Position numbers and translations under genes: made by a program
Shown: positions 41,194-49,797 of the stretch, piece after piece
Layout: every line of letters begins with the position of its first letter
Numbering within the stretch: the stretch's first letter is position 1
Assembly: GCF_003990185.1 (NCBI RefSeq)
Contig: NZ_RZHF01000006.1
Span: 155,027-219,026 of the forward strand
DNA length: 64,000 nt
Direction: 5' to 3'
From: Vreelandella nanhaiensis
Lineage (GTDB): Bacteria > Pseudomonadota > Gammaproteobacteria > Pseudomonadales > Halomonadaceae
Notes under the pieces: generated by a model
Told to the model about the DNA's origin: nothing
Database searches by the model: none
Seen by the model: only the letters and a program-made list of their open reading frames with translations

Positions 41194-41496
41194 TTACAGC
41201 ACCACCTCATAGCCTTCAAACTTGGGCGGGCCAAGGTAGATGCCTTCCGGTGACTTGGCACCAGCGTGGGCTTTGCGGAAAGCTTCCGACTGGGTCCACG
41301 CCCGAAAGGCGTCTTCTGACTCCCATACGCTATGGGAAATGAACACCGTGTGATCTTCTTGAGTGGCACCTTGCAGCATCTTGAACTGTTTAAAGCCCGG
41401 AACTTCATCAAGGTGGGAGTCGCGGTTACGCCATACTTCCAGAAAGTCCTCTTCGCGGCCTGGAGCAATCCGGAAACGGTTCATCGCGATATACAT
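41194..41496 (-). CDS. antibiotic biosynthesis monooxygenase domain protein (HmoA-like)
   Basis: A 100-residue ABM-fold protein: MYIAMNRFRIAPGREEDFLEVW at the start, VPGFKQFKMLQG, and HSVWESEDAFRAWTQSEAF. Such small dimeric ferredoxin-like proteins include heme-degrading monooxygenases (HmoA, IsdG) and quinone-type monooxygenases. The ATG at 41496 follows AGGAGAG, inside a slightly longer frame. Heme degradation would fit a role in iron supply, but the decisive residues are not certain. Confidence 0.8.
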   Translation of the reverse strand: MYIAMNRFRIAPGREEDFLEVWRNRDSHLDEVPGFKQFKMLQGATQEDHTVFISHSVWESEDAFRAWTQSEAFRKAHAGAKSPEGIYLGPPKFEGYEVVL

Positions 41497-41595
41497 TATG
41501 ACTCTCCTGTTAAGTTGGTTATGAAGCGACAACTTGATAATAACGTCACGGTTTAGCGACGCATAGCCCTCAACCGCTATGGTACGGTATGGCTA

Positions 41596-41669
41596 AGGCA
41601 CCCATTCAGTTCGTTTGGTTCAAACGAAATTTATCTACGCGTACTTGCATTGCCTAGCGAAGGGTGCCT
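41596..41669. repeat. nested inverted repeats
   Basis: An outer pair AGGCACCC (41596-41603) and GGGTGCCT (41662-41669) encloses a perfect inner palindrome TTCGTTTG-N3-CAAACGAA (41610-41628). The element lies in the 248-base gap between gabT and the ABM gene, both on the minus strand. It may be an operator for the ABM gene or a folded leader RNA. Confidence 0.45.
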
Positions 41670-41678
41670 AAACCAGAA

Positions 41679-41721
41679 GCCCGCCAGTCGCCAGCACTTT
41701 CGCTGTTTGACGATGGCGGGC
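41679..41721 (-). terminator. possible terminator after gabT
   Basis: On the minus strand GCCCGCCA (41721-41714) pairs with TGGCGGGC (41686-41679), followed by a T-rich stretch (TTCTGGTTT). It lies 24 bases after the gabT stop. The loop of 27 bases is long and the T-run interrupted, so it is a weak or moderate terminator. Confidence 0.5.
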
Positions 41722-41744
41722 TTGTTGAGGCCTGGTAGGCAGTA

Positions 41745-43016
41745 TTAACCAAGCGCTTCCAGGGACTGCTCAATAATGTTTAAGCCCTCTTCCAGCACCT
41801 CTGAAGATACGGTCAGCGGCACTAGAATGCGGATGCTGTTGCCGTAGAAGCCGCAGGAAAGCAGGATCAGTCCCTTTTCACGTGCCTTGGCACACACTTG
41901 TTGGGTTAACTCGGGAGAAGGCTTGCCCTCCCCATCAAGCAGCTCAAAGGCCGCCATGGCACCCAGCTGGCGGCCATGAGCAACCGCGGGGAAGCGCTCT
42001 TCCCATACGCCAAAACGTTCAGCCAAGAGGCGACCCATCTGCTCGCTGCGCTCAAGGATACTTTCTTCCTCGATCACTTCAATGACCGCCAGCGCCGCCG
42101 CACAGGAGAGCGGGTTACCGCTGTAGGTGCCGCCCAGCGAGTTGGGGCCGGAGGCGTCCATCACGCAGGCACTGCCCACCACCGCGGAAAGCGGCATACC
42201 GTTGGCCAGGCTCTTGGCGGTGGTCAGAATATCCGCCTCGATGCCGCTATGTTCCAGCGCAAACAGCTTGCCAGTGCGCGCAAAGCCCGACTGCACTTCA
42301 TCGGCGATCAACAGAATGCCGTGCTCATCACACAACGCGCGCAGCGCTTTCAGGTAATCCGGTGAGGCGATGTAGAAACCGCCTTCGCCCTGAACCGGCT
42401 CAATCACAATCGCCGCCGTGCGGTGTGGGGCGATGTCGGTCTTAAATAGCGTGCGAATGGCATTGAGTGAGGCTTCTTCACTGATGCCGTGCAAGGGGTT
42501 CGGGAATGGCGCGCGGAACACATCACCCGGCATCGGGCCGAAGTCATTCTTGTAGGGCAGCACCTTGCCAGTCATGGCGAGTGTCATCATGGTGCGGCCG
42601 TGGAAGGCGCCGTCAAAGGTGATGATGCCAGAGCGGCCAGTGGCGGCGCGCGCGATTTTCACGGCGTTTTCCAGCGCCTCAGCACCGGTGTTGACCAGCA
42701 TGGCTTTACGCTCGGGTCCACGCACTGGGGTCAGTTCACAAAGCTTCTGGCACAGCTGAACATAAGGCGCGTAGGAAATTACCGCCGCACTGGTGTGCAT
42801 AACCTTTTGCAGCTGAGCTTCGACCGCCGCGACGATTTTCGGATGACGGTGGCCCAGGTTGAGTACGCCGATACCGCCGGCGAAGTCGATCCAGCGGTTG
42901 CCATCGGCATCCCACAGCTCGGCGTTTTCAGCGCGCTCGGCAAAGGCGGTGTTGGAAGTTGCCGCGCCGTTGGCCACATAACGGTTTTTCAATTCGTTCA
43001 ATTCGTGATTAGTCAT
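41745..43016 (-). CDS. gabT: 4-aminobutyrate aminotransferase
   Basis: A 423-residue class III aminotransferase. The PLP lysine is K268 in TAKSLANGMPL, the same number as in E. coli GabT; other landmarks are NTGAEALENAVKIAR, TFDGAFHGRTMM and LIADEVQSGFARTGK. It transfers the amino group of GABA to 2-oxoglutarate, giving succinate semialdehyde. GGAGAAG precedes the ATG. It follows gabD by 11 bases in a minus-strand operon divergent from a GabR-type regulator. Confidence 0.93.
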   Translation of the reverse strand: MTNHELNELKNRYVANGAATSNTAFAERAENAELWDADGNRWIDFAGGIGVLNLGHRHPKIVAAVEAQLQKVMHTSAAVISYAPYVQLCQKLCELTPVRGPERKAMLVNTGAEALENAVKIARAATGRSGIITFDGAFHGRTMMTLAMTGKVLPYKNDFGPMPGDVFRAPFPNPLHGISEEASLNAIRTLFKTDIAPHRTAAIVIEPVQGEGGFYIASPDYLKALRALCDEHGILLIADEVQSGFARTGKLFALEHSGIEADILTTAKSLANGMPLSAVVGSACVMDASGPNSLGGTYSGNPLSCAAALAVIEVIEEESILERSEQMGRLLAERFGVWEERFPAVAHGRQLGAMAAFELLDGEGKPSPELTQQVCAKAREKGLILLSCGFYGNSIRILVPLTVSSEVLEEGLNIIEQSLEALG

Positions 43017-43027
43017 GCCACTTCTCC

Positions 43028-44479
43028 TTATAGACCGCCGACGCAGACATATTTCAATTCAGTAAATTCATCAAGACCGTGGTGGGAGCCTTCGCGGCCA
43101 AGGCCGGACTCCTTCACGCCGCCGAACGGAGCCAGCTCAGTGGAAATCAGTCCTTCATTCACGCCGACCATGCCGTACTCAAGCGCTTCCATGGTGCGCC
43201 AGATGCGGCGATAGTCGGTGGCGTAGAAGTAGGCCGCCAAACCAAACGGCGTATCGTTGGCCATCTGGATGGCCTCTTCGTCCTGCTTGAAACGGAACAC
43301 AGGCGCAACTGGGCCGAAGGTCTCTTCATCTGCCACGGCCATGGCGGTAGTGACATCAGCAAGTACGGTGGGCGTGAAGAAGCGTTCACCGGCGGCGTGG
43401 GGCTTGCCACCACACACAAGACGAGCACCGTGGCTCATGGCGTCATCCACATGGCGTTGTACTTTATCGACCGCAGCCTGATTGATCAGCGGGCCAATCA
43501 CGCTACCGTCCGCCAGGCCATCACCCACCTTCAGTGCTTTCACCCGCTCGGTGAGCTTACTGACAAACGCATCGTAAATGCCGTCCTGTACCAGAAAGCG
43601 GTTGGTACATACACAGGTTTGCCCGGCGTTGCGGAATTTGGAGGCAATTGCGCCATCCACGGCAGCGTCCACATCGGCATCATCAAACACGATGAACGGC
43701 GCGTTGCCACCCAGCTCCATGGCAGTTTTCTTGACGGTGCTCGCACACTGGGCAAGCAGGCGCTTGCCCACCGGCGTGGAGCCGGTAAACGACACCTTGC
43801 GTACGCGTGGATCAGTAGTCAGCACCTCGCCCACGTCCGCCGGTTTCGAGGCGGTCACCACGTTGATAGTACCCGCCGGCAGGCCCGCTTCCAGCGCCAG
43901 GTAAGCAGCAGCTAATGCGGTAAGCGGCGTGGCTTCGGCGGGTTTGATGACCACAGTGCAGCCTGCGGCAAGTGCCGGAGCGCACTTGCGGGTAATCATC
44001 GCCAACGGGAAGTTCCACGGCGTAATAGCGGCGACTACCCCTACCGGCTCGCGCAGCACTAAAAGGCGCTTGTCGGCGCCGTGGCTAGGCAGGGTTTCCC
44101 CCGCCATGCGCTTGGCTTCTTCAGCAAAAAATTCGATAAACGAGGCACCGTAGGTGACTTCGCCTTTGGCTTCCGCCAGCGGCTTGCCCTGCTCCAAGGT
44201 CATCAGTCGGGCAAGGTCGTCGGCGTGCTCAATGATTAGTTCAAACCAGCGGCGCAGCAGAGCCGAGCGTTGTTTGACCGGCGTGGCGCGCCAGGCAACG
44301 CCAGCGTTGTAGGCAGCGGTCACGGCATCGCGGGTATCTTCTGCGCCAAGCTCTGCCACGCGGGCAATAGTTTCGCCGGTTGCGGGGTTGTCCACGGCAA
44401 AGGTTTGCTGACCGGTACGCCATTCGCTGCCGATCAGTGCGGGGACGGCTTCGTACAACCACTGTTCGATAAAGCTCAT
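43028..44479 (-). CDS. gabD: succinate-semialdehyde dehydrogenase
   Basis: A 483-residue aldehyde dehydrogenase. The catalytic cysteine is C289 in NAGQTCVCTNR, and the general-base glutamate lies in MELGGNAPFIVFDDAD. Substrate-binding and NAD(P) motifs (PWNFPLAMITRKCAPAL, SFTGSTPVGKRL) are intact. It oxidises succinate semialdehyde to succinate. GABA context supports GabD over other family members. AGGAGC precedes the ATG. Confidence 0.92.
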   Translation of the reverse strand: MSFIEQWLYEAVPALIGSEWRTGQQTFAVDNPATGETIARVAELGAEDTRDAVTAAYNAGVAWRATPVKQRSALLRRWFELIIEHADDLARLMTLEQGKPLAEAKGEVTYGASFIEFFAEEAKRMAGETLPSHGADKRLLVLREPVGVVAAITPWNFPLAMITRKCAPALAAGCTVVIKPAEATPLTALAAAYLALEAGLPAGTINVVTASKPADVGEVLTTDPRVRKVSFTGSTPVGKRLLAQCASTVKKTAMELGGNAPFIVFDDADVDAAVDGAIASKFRNAGQTCVCTNRFLVQDGIYDAFVSKLTERVKALKVGDGLADGSVIGPLINQAAVDKVQRHVDDAMSHGARLVCGGKPHAAGERFFTPTVLADVTTAMAVADEETFGPVAPVFRFKQDEEAIQMANDTPFGLAAYFYATDYRRIWRTMEALEYGMVGVNEGLISTELAPFGGVKESGLGREGSHHGLDEFTELKYVCVGGL

Positions 44480-44521
44480 ACAATGCTCCTCTATCTCAGG
44501 CTCATAGGCTCGTAGGATGGC

Positions 44522-45937
44522 TTACAGATCCGCCATCATGTGCTGGTCGCTATAGGCGCGGCCGTAGGTGCGCAGTGCGTGGATATAAAGTGCAATGCCC
44601 AGCACCGACCAACCGGCAAAGATGCTCCATTCCGCGGTACTTAGTGCTGCGGGGCTTCCCGGCAGGTAAAGGCAGGCCATACCAAAAGAGAGAACGATCG
44701 CCAGGGTGCCGCACAGCTTGCCGTGGCGAATGCGGAACGGACGGGGCATATCCGGTTCGCGCACGCGTAGCACCACAAATGAGATCGCTACAAACAGGTA
44801 GGCAATCACGATACCCAGACCACCGGCGTTAACGATCCACACCAACGCCGGGCGCCCAAAGAATGGCGCGATGCAGGAAAGAAAGCCCATCAGGAAGATA
44901 GCGTTGGTGGGCGTTTTATAGCGCGGATGCAGCTTGCCAAACGGGGCAGGTAACATGCCGGCTTTAGCCAAGGCATAAATGGCCCGCGAACCGCCAATGT
45001 AGAACGCATTCCAGCTGGTAATAATGCCTGCGATACCCGCCATGACCATCAGATTGCTGGCCCAGGAAGCGTTGAACAGCGCGCCCATGGCGTCCGGCAC
45101 GCTCAAGGAACTCGCAGCAAGCTCGGTGCTGTTAAGTGCCAAGCTGGTGGCCAGAATGATCAGCGCGTACCACACTACCGCCAGAATGACCGAGAGCATC
45201 AACACCTTACCAATGGCCTTATAAGGCAGATTGATCTCTTCTGCGGCCTGGGGAATAACGTCAAAGCCCACAAACAGGAAAGGTACCATGACCAACACCG
45301 CAATGATCCCAGCCATGGTGCCGTTATCGCCATGGGCAAAAAGCGGCATCATGTTGATAGCTTCACCCTCAAACAGGGAACCTGTCACAAACATAACGCC
45401 GACCAGCAGAATCAGGCCGGTTACCACCTTTTGCAGCAGTGCCGCGGTGGTCACCCCAAAATAGTTGATCAGCATCATGACCAACGAGCCGCCTACACCT
45501 ACGGCCACCCAGGTAGCTTTTACTTCCCAGCCGGCGATGGTCCACAGGTGCCCGACGGCGTAGTTAGGTGCCAAGTGTTCGATAACCGTAGGCAGTGCAA
45601 CGGCTTCAAAAGCAACCACGCTCAAGTAGCCGAGAATGATCGCCCAGGTACATAAAAAGGAGGGTAAATGGCCCAGCGCGCGGTAGCTGTAGACGTGCTC
45701 ACCGCCTACCTTGGGCATGGCGGAGGCGAGTTCGGCGTAAGTAAGGCCCACCATTACAATGGCTAAACCGCCCACAATAAAGGCTAGAATAGCGCCCAGG
45801 CTGCCAGCGGATTGGATGGCAGTTCCGGTAAGTACGATCCAGCCCCAGCCGATCATGGCCCCAAACGCGAGGGCGAGTACATCGCCACGGGCCAGTACCC
45901 GGACGAGTTTATCTTGTTCAGAGGAGGGAGTGCTCAT
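44522..45937 (-). CDS. APC-family amino acid permease
   Basis: A 471-residue permease with about twelve hydrophobic segments. The first helix contains LALAFGAMIGWGWIVLTG, the unwound substrate-binding motif of the family, followed by LTYAELASAMPKVGGEHVYSY. As first gene of the GABA operon (42 bases before gabD) it most likely imports GABA or a related amine such as putrescine. The ATG has AGGA upstream. Confidence 0.88.
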   Translation of the reverse strand: MSTPSSEQDKLVRVLARGDVLALAFGAMIGWGWIVLTGTAIQSAGSLGAILAFIVGGLAIVMVGLTYAELASAMPKVGGEHVYSYRALGHLPSFLCTWAIILGYLSVVAFEAVALPTVIEHLAPNYAVGHLWTIAGWEVKATWVAVGVGGSLVMMLINYFGVTTAALLQKVVTGLILLVGVMFVTGSLFEGEAINMMPLFAHGDNGTMAGIIAVLVMVPFLFVGFDVIPQAAEEINLPYKAIGKVLMLSVILAVVWYALIILATSLALNSTELAASSLSVPDAMGALFNASWASNLMVMAGIAGIITSWNAFYIGGSRAIYALAKAGMLPAPFGKLHPRYKTPTNAIFLMGFLSCIAPFFGRPALVWIVNAGGLGIVIAYLFVAISFVVLRVREPDMPRPFRIRHGKLCGTLAIVLSFGMACLYLPGSPAALSTAEWSIFAGWSVLGIALYIHALRTYGRAYSDQHMMADL

Positions 45938-46048
45938 GGCAAAGTATCCTGCAGGTTATTGGATGTTGTCATTGGCGCTCTATGGCGCAGTATCCTTATC
46001 CCTTTATAGGGCATTTAGACACGCTAGCAGGCTGAAGGTAGAACGCGT

Positions 46049-46093
46049 ATGCACCACTTTCCTGTTTAACTAGACCACTTTTTCAATGCACCA
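46049..46093. promoter_or_regulatory. direct repeats in the gab/gabR promoter region
   Basis: ATGCACCA occurs at 46049-46056 and again in the same orientation at 46086-46093, 37 bases apart start to start. GabR of Bacillus subtilis binds two direct ATACCA repeats separated by 34 bases, so sequence (GCACCA) and spacing are reminiscent. They lie in the 236-base region between the permease and the GabR-type gene. Confidence 0.55.
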
Positions 46094-46173
46094 ATGTTGT
46101 GCGAACAATGTATTGATAATTGCCTGACAGTTCGCGCTGTTAGCACCTTCAGTTAAGTAAAAGGGAGCTTTGC

Positions 46174-47589
46174 ATGAACCGTGAGCTGGTTTTGCACCAA
46201 CTTGGACATCTTTATGCACTCCAACCTGAACGGCTAAGCAAGCAGGTCCGTATTGAACAAGCACTGCGTTCTGCCATTACTCAGCAGTGGCCCGTCGGGC
46301 TACGCTTGCCTTCTCATCGAGTATTGGCACAAGCACTAGGAGTAGCACGCCAGACCTTGGCGCTGGCGATTAGCACACTGCTTGAAGAAGGCTTGCTTAA
46401 AACGGCGCATGGCCAAGGCACCTGGACCAGCAAACCTTCCATCACCCCCGCCCCACCTTATAACCGTCCGCTTTCCAAACGCGCACAGAAAGTATTGCAA
46501 GGGCCAGGTGCCAGCCTGATTCAGAGCGGGGCCTTTGTACCGGGCATTCCAGATATCGCCCAGTTTCCGATGCGTAAATGGCGACAGCTTTATGCCAGCG
46601 TGACAGTGCCGCAAAACGCGCTGCTGCTCTCCTACTCGACCGGCGGCTATGGGCCATTAAAGCGAGCCATACGCGATTTTCTTGAGCGTTGGCGCAATAT
46701 CCGCTGCGATACCGAGCAGATCATCATTACCGATGGCACCCATAACGGCCTTGAGCTTTGCGCCATGGCACTTGCGGATGTAGGCGATACGGTTGCCATG
46801 GAGTCGCCCTGCTACTGGGGCGCGCGCAATGTATTTACCGCCACGGGGATGAACATTGAGATGTTGCCTTGGCACCCCGATCACGGCCATACCTTGCCCG
46901 CCTCATCAGCCCCCGTTCAGTTGGCGTATCTGACCGGCTCCCACCACTACCCGCTCAGCGTACCCACCCGCCTTCATGATAAGCAGCGCCTGTGCGATGC
47001 CCTGGCGCCTGCCTACATTGTTGAAGATGACTACGAGTTCAACCGCAATGACCATTCGAATCTGCTGTTTGATCCAGAATCCGGACATCACTTACTGGTC
47101 GGCTCTTTTTCCAAGATGATGTTCCCCGGACTGCGATTGGGGTACCTGGTGGTGCCCCGCCAACTATCCGGGCCCATCAACCGACTGCGCAGCGAGCTGT
47201 TTCGTGAGGGGCGCATGCTGGACCAGGCCGTGCTTGCACAATTTATTTTCGACGGTGACCTTGATGCCTGGTGCCGACGTATTCAGCGAGACTACCTAGG
47301 CCGTCAACAGGTGATGCATGACCAGCTGCGTGCCCTTCCCTTTGTAAAGCGCATCTCGCCGCCAAGCAGTGCCATTAGCCTGTGCATCGAATTTGCGCCA
47401 CACATCAACGATGTTCAACTTGCCCAGGCGCTACTTAAAGAGCACTTGATCGTACGCCCGCTAAGTCCGGTATGTGCAGAACATGACCCGCGCTCGGGCC
47501 TGGTAATGGGGGTAGGTATGCTTTCCGGTGAGACGCTGGCCCGTGAGGCTCAGCGGCTACGCCGCTGCCTTGAAAACCTGTTACGCTAG
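46174..47589 (+). CDS. gabR: GabR-type MocR transcriptional regulator
   Basis: A 471-residue MocR protein: winged helix in the first 90 residues (WPVGLRLPSHRVLAQALGV) and an aminotransferase-like domain with YIVEDDYEFNRND and the PLP lysine in LVGSFSKMMFPGLRLGYL. In GabR, PLP and GABA form an adduct that switches on the gab genes. The divergent gabT-gabD-permease operon makes GabR the natural assignment. GGGAGC precedes the ATG. Confidence 0.85.
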   Translation: MNRELVLHQLGHLYALQPERLSKQVRIEQALRSAITQQWPVGLRLPSHRVLAQALGVARQTLALAISTLLEEGLLKTAHGQGTWTSKPSITPAPPYNRPLSKRAQKVLQGPGASLIQSGAFVPGIPDIAQFPMRKWRQLYASVTVPQNALLLSYSTGGYGPLKRAIRDFLERWRNIRCDTEQIIITDGTHNGLELCAMALADVGDTVAMESPCYWGARNVFTATGMNIEMLPWHPDHGHTLPASSAPVQLAYLTGSHHYPLSVPTRLHDKQRLCDALAPAYIVEDDYEFNRNDHSNLLFDPESGHHLLVGSFSKMMFPGLRLGYLVVPRQLSGPINRLRSELFREGRMLDQAVLAQFIFDGDLDAWCRRIQRDYLGRQQVMHDQLRALPFVKRISPPSSAISLCIEFAPHINDVQLAQALLKEHLIVRPLSPVCAEHDPRSGLVMGVGMLSGETLAREAQRLRRCLENLLR

Positions 47590-47661
47590 CGGTCAACAAG
47601 AAACTGATTTTACTCGGTATAAAATATCGGTGACGGCACTTTTATCCACAAGGAACTCGTC

Positions 47662-48342
47662 ATGCTTTGCCCTGTTGATAGTTTTCCCACGAGATACTTG
47701 TCGTGGTTTATGACACTGCGTACGTGGGGGTTAATCAGCGCTGTCCTATTACTCTCAGGGTGCGCCACTTTTGCCCCTAACCCACCTCAGGATCAAAGCA
47801 ATATTTGCGAAATTTTCCGTGAACAGCCCACCTGGTACGACTACGCACGGGATTCTCAAAAAAAGTGGGGTACGCCGATTGCCACGCAAATGGCGTTTAT
47901 TCAGCAGGAATCCTCCTTTAGAAGCCATATCCGCCCGGATCGTAAGTACTATCTAGGCTTTATCCCTGGCCCCCGCCCCTCTTCGGCAAAAGGTTATGCC
48001 CAGGCGCAGGACCCCGTATGGGGAGAATATCGTGATCAGGCGGGCAGTTTTTTTGCCAGGCGCACCAGCATGAAACACGCCACCGATTTTATCGGCTGGT
48101 ATAACTCTCGCTCCCAGCAGCAGGCCGGCATTTCGTTAACCAACCCCGAGCATCTCTACTACGCCTACCACGAAGGCGCTGGCGGATACCGGCGCGGCAC
48201 GTACCGGAATAAGCCCCATGTGATAAACGCAGCGAGACAAATAGCCGCTCGCTCGAACCGCTATCAAGCCCAGCTCAATGCCTGTGAAGCCGAATTTCAA
48301 TGCCGCCGTTTCTATCAGGTATGGCCCTTTTGTCGTAGCTAA
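47662..48342 (+). CDS. transglycosylase SLT-like lipoprotein
   Basis: A 226-residue protein with a long N-terminus, a hydrophobic stretch and the lipobox LSGC (C33), so it is probably a lipoprotein. The mature part has lytic-transglycosylase features: MAFIQQESSFRSH with the catalytic glutamate, SSAKGYAQAQDPVWGEY, and YYAYHEGAGGYRRGTY. It would cleave peptidoglycan glycan strands. AAGGAAC supports ATG 47662; an internal ATG at 47710 gives a shorter signal peptide. It is followed by a TauE gene 11 bases on. Confidence 0.83.
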   Translation: MLCPVDSFPTRYLSWFMTLRTWGLISAVLLLSGCATFAPNPPQDQSNICEIFREQPTWYDYARDSQKKWGTPIATQMAFIQQESSFRSHIRPDRKYYLGFIPGPRPSSAKGYAQAQDPVWGEYRDQAGSFFARRTSMKHATDFIGWYNSRSQQQAGISLTNPEHLYYAYHEGAGGYRRGTYRNKPHVINAARQIAARSNRYQAQLNACEAEFQCRRFYQVWPFCRS

Positions 48343-48353
48343 GAAGTCCTAAC

Positions 48354-49094
48354 ATGTCACTACTCATCGGTTCAGCGTTTGTCTTTATTGTCTTTTTGAC
48401 TTCTATGCTTTCAGGCATCTTTGGGATGGCAGGCGGTCTGGTGCTGCTGTGGTTTCTGCTTCTGCTATTTCCGGCAGGCACTGCCATGGCCGTGCATGGG
48501 GTTATCCAGCTCACCGCCAACGGGTCGCGCGCGTGGCTGTCGCGGCGGTTTATTGTCTGGCGGATCGTTGCATTTATGACGTTGGGCGTGCTGAGTGCGG
48601 CAGGGCTACTACTACTGTTCAATTACAGCCCCAATGCGGCCACCGTCTCGATCCTGATTGGCCTGATGCCGATTTTGGTGTGGATGCCCAAGCGCTGGTT
48701 TCATCTTGATGCTAATCGCAAAAGCCACGCGCTGTGCTGCGGTATGGCTTCTGGCGGGCTAACCATTGCCGCTGGTGTATCCGGACCACTGATCGATATC
48801 TTTTTTGTACGCTCGCAAATGGACCGCCGGCAGGTCGTGGCCACCAAGGCGATGATCCAAGTGGTTGCCCATAGCATTAAAATTCTTTTCTACCTGGGCG
48901 CAGCACTTTCGCTTAGCACTGGAGAGTGGGGCATGGTACTGCTGGCAGCCCCCTTTGCCATTTTGGGTACCCAAACCGGTACGCGTATTTTACACCGCCT
49001 GACCGATGCCAATTTTCGTACCTGGACGCGCTGGATCGTTACGGGCATTGGGGTTTTCTATTTCATACAAGGGATAGTACTGCTTATCTATTGA
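48354..49094 (+). CDS. TauE/SafE-family membrane exporter
   Basis: A 246-residue membrane protein with about eight hydrophobic segments. The pattern SGIFGMAGGLVLLWFLLLLFP in helix 1-2 and GVSGPLIDIFFVRSQMDRR are typical of the TauE/SafE (sulfite exporter) family. It may export sulfite, sulfonates or another anion; substrate is unknown. It appears co-transcribed with the upstream lipoprotein gene. Confidence 0.82.
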   Translation: MSLLIGSAFVFIVFLTSMLSGIFGMAGGLVLLWFLLLLFPAGTAMAVHGVIQLTANGSRAWLSRRFIVWRIVAFMTLGVLSAAGLLLLFNYSPNAATVSILIGLMPILVWMPKRWFHLDANRKSHALCCGMASGGLTIAAGVSGPLIDIFFVRSQMDRRQVVATKAMIQVVAHSIKILFYLGAALSLSTGEWGMVLLAAPFAILGTQTGTRILHRLTDANFRTWTRWIVTGIGVFYFIQGIVLLIY

Positions 49095-49227
49095 GGGTTG
49101 CTTTCTTGGCTTTTGATGTGCGTAAACATCCATAGCTTTTCTATTGACACTGCGATTGGCCGAGGCTATCGTCACAAAGATGGTAATGAGAACCAATTTC
49201 TTTTAGTGACAATCAGCAGGATAGCCA

Positions 49228-49599
49228 ATGACCAGTGAGCAGCGGCAGCTTCGCCAGACTCTTGTGTTTCTGCGAACCTCGTTTGAAGCGGTTCAGCACT
49301 CCATTGCTGTCCGCCGGGACGACCCGCTGCCCTGCTGGCTGGATACCACGATGCTTTCAATGCTTGCGCGCGAGTTAAACCGTTGCAGCCAAGAGGCCAA
49401 GCCGCTGTTAACCCCTCAGGCAGCTGAGCAGATATTCCTGGCTTCCCAACAATGCGAGCTGCTCCTTAAACAGTGCCCTGGCGTTCTCAGCAGCGCTGTC
49501 TGCTATCGCCAGCTAGCCGCTATCATGTTGCCGCTTACCAGCGCCATTGGACAAGTCGATACCCCTGCCAGACGGCGCTGGCCCTGGCAACGTGAATAA
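49228..49599 (+). CDS. hypothetical protein
   Basis: A 123-residue soluble, mostly helical protein that I do not recognise. It has four cysteines, none in an obvious metal motif, and a basic tail (ARRRWPWQRE). AGGATAG precedes the ATG. It stands alone, 133 bases after the TauE gene and 198 before nemA. Confidence 0.55.
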   Translation: MTSEQRQLRQTLVFLRTSFEAVQHSIAVRRDDPLPCWLDTTMLSMLARELNRCSQEAKPLLTPQAAEQIFLASQQCELLLKQCPGVLSSAVCYRQLAAIMLPLTSAIGQVDTPARRRWPWQRE

Positions 49600-49797
49600 A
49601 TGGTCTTCCATGCACTACCTGCCCCCGCCTTGTTTTCCAGGTGGGGTTTTAGTTTGCGCCTAGCGGTCTCATAGAAACCGATAAAGAGAAACACTGCTTA
49701 TACTGTGACGGTTGATACTCAGTTGGTTGGCGCATAGTAGTAAACTGGTCTATTCTCCACTTCATCGTGATCCAATCGCATAAGAGGAGTTAGCTGA

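Noticed and set aside
43079-43915. Plus-strand frame of 278 codons
   Set aside because: It is antisense to gabD, which has complete catalytic motifs. The frame is a by-product of codon bias.
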